From positions 1 to 64,000 of IMG/VR virus record IMGVR_UViG_3300044846_003114: a DNA stretch of 64,000 nt; one strand, written 5' to 3'. The notes under the pieces are model-generated. The model made no database searches. It saw only the letters and a program-made list of their open reading frames with translations, and was not told the origin of the DNA. Positions 63,939-64,000 of the stretch are shown here, piece after piece. Position numbers and translations under genes: made by a program. Numbering within the stretch: position 1 is the stretch's first letter; each line of letters opens with the position of its first letter. The DNA is from a virus.

Positions 63939-64000
63939 TTACCATCCCGTCTGTGGAAACTCGAATCGAATTCCATCTTGGTGTCCATAGTAATTCTTGG
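63939..64000 (-). CDS. C-terminal end of a gene that starts beyond the window
   Basis: Minus-strand frame ending KNYYGHQDGIRFEFPQTGW at a TAA (63939-63941). Just after the stop, the bases TGGTAACAAATTTACTGGG differ by one inserted A from a reading WYKFTG, the ending of two genes nearby. Partial, no function. Confidence 0.45.
   Translation of the reverse strand, partial: KNYYGHQDGIRFEFPQTGW

Noticed and set aside
1-64000. tRNA or rRNA genes
   Set aside because: I saw no cloverleaf with CCA end or TTCGANNC arm and no rRNA-like stretch; a tRNA-scan would be needed to exclude short ones fully.
1-64000. Alternative genetic code (TAG or TGA readthrough)
   Set aside because: TAG ends the genes at 27277 and 38465 and TGA ends 29213 at expected places; no gene needs readthrough except the suspected indel sites at 62 kb.

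Overview
The window looks like 64 kb of a large tailed-phage genome (T4-like or jumbo myovirus type) whose host is probably a member of the Bacteroidota. The sequence is AT-rich and almost fully coding. Genes are short and often overlap by 1-30 bases. There are tail-fibre genes with collagen-like repeats, several phage-typical small conserved proteins, and no rRNA or tRNA that I can recognise. The host inference rests on promoters of the Bacteroidota type (TAnnTTTG at -7 with an AT-rich upstream element), starts preceded by AATAATATG-like sequence instead of a Shine-Dalgarno, and Bacteroidota-style signal peptides. TAA, TAG and TGA all end genes, so the standard code applies.

Layout. (1) 1-7.4 kb, plus strand: the 3' part of a long GSSGTSG-repeat tail fibre, two LamG-like proteins, a glycine-rich adhesin, a small conserved fibre-associated protein and small hypotheticals. 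(2) 7.4-16.2 kb, minus strand: a glycan cassette with a sugar epimerase, four GT-A type glycosyltransferases, two GT-B glycosyltransferases and two SAM methyltransferases. Inserted in it are three small proteins, two of which start with an FKFF tag; one of those two resembles part of a T4-type major capsid protein. (3) 16.3-32.6 kb, mostly plus strand: a metabolic and accessory region. It holds three DNA methyltransferases, DUF192, thymidylate synthase, NlpC/P60 endopeptidase, two PcfJ-like proteins, IscU and IscA, SAM decarboxylase, a nucleotidyltransferase, a HAD protein, a YciA-like acyl-CoA thioesterase and a DUF2452 protein. (4) 32.6-48.8 kb: virion-associated candidates including a multi-domain murein hydrolase, metallophosphoesterase, SPFH protein, RmlC, 5'-nucleotidase-like HAD, DEDDh exonuclease, a free-standing DnaA domain IV, a caspase-like His/Cys protein and a GIY-YIG type nuclease. 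(5) 48.8-59.9 kb: a cluster of FKFF-tag proteins, a zinc metallopeptidase on the minus strand, a 3D-domain protein, a bPH2 membrane protein, a 2OG-Fe(II) oxygenase, an LpxH-like phosphoesterase with a glycosyltransferase, and an HNH endonuclease. (6) 59.9-60.75 kb: a gene-free stretch packed with related GC-rich hairpins. (7) 60.75-64 kb, minus strand: unknown genes, an AP2-like DNA-binding protein, a DUF4241 protein, and two or three short genes that look frameshifted near the same C-terminal motif.

Four patterns cut across the map. Nine small proteins share an N-terminal FKFF tag. Eight otherwise unrelated proteins share a different N-terminal leader resembling a T4 capsid-targeting propeptide, and nearly all of these genes have TATTTATA just upstream. 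Many transcription units are separated by a terminator hairpin followed at once by a promoter TTTGGAATATTC-N-TATATTTG, four of which place the start codon exactly 4 bases after the -7 box (probable leaderless mRNAs). A family of five hairpins with compensatory stem changes fills the 60 kb gap.
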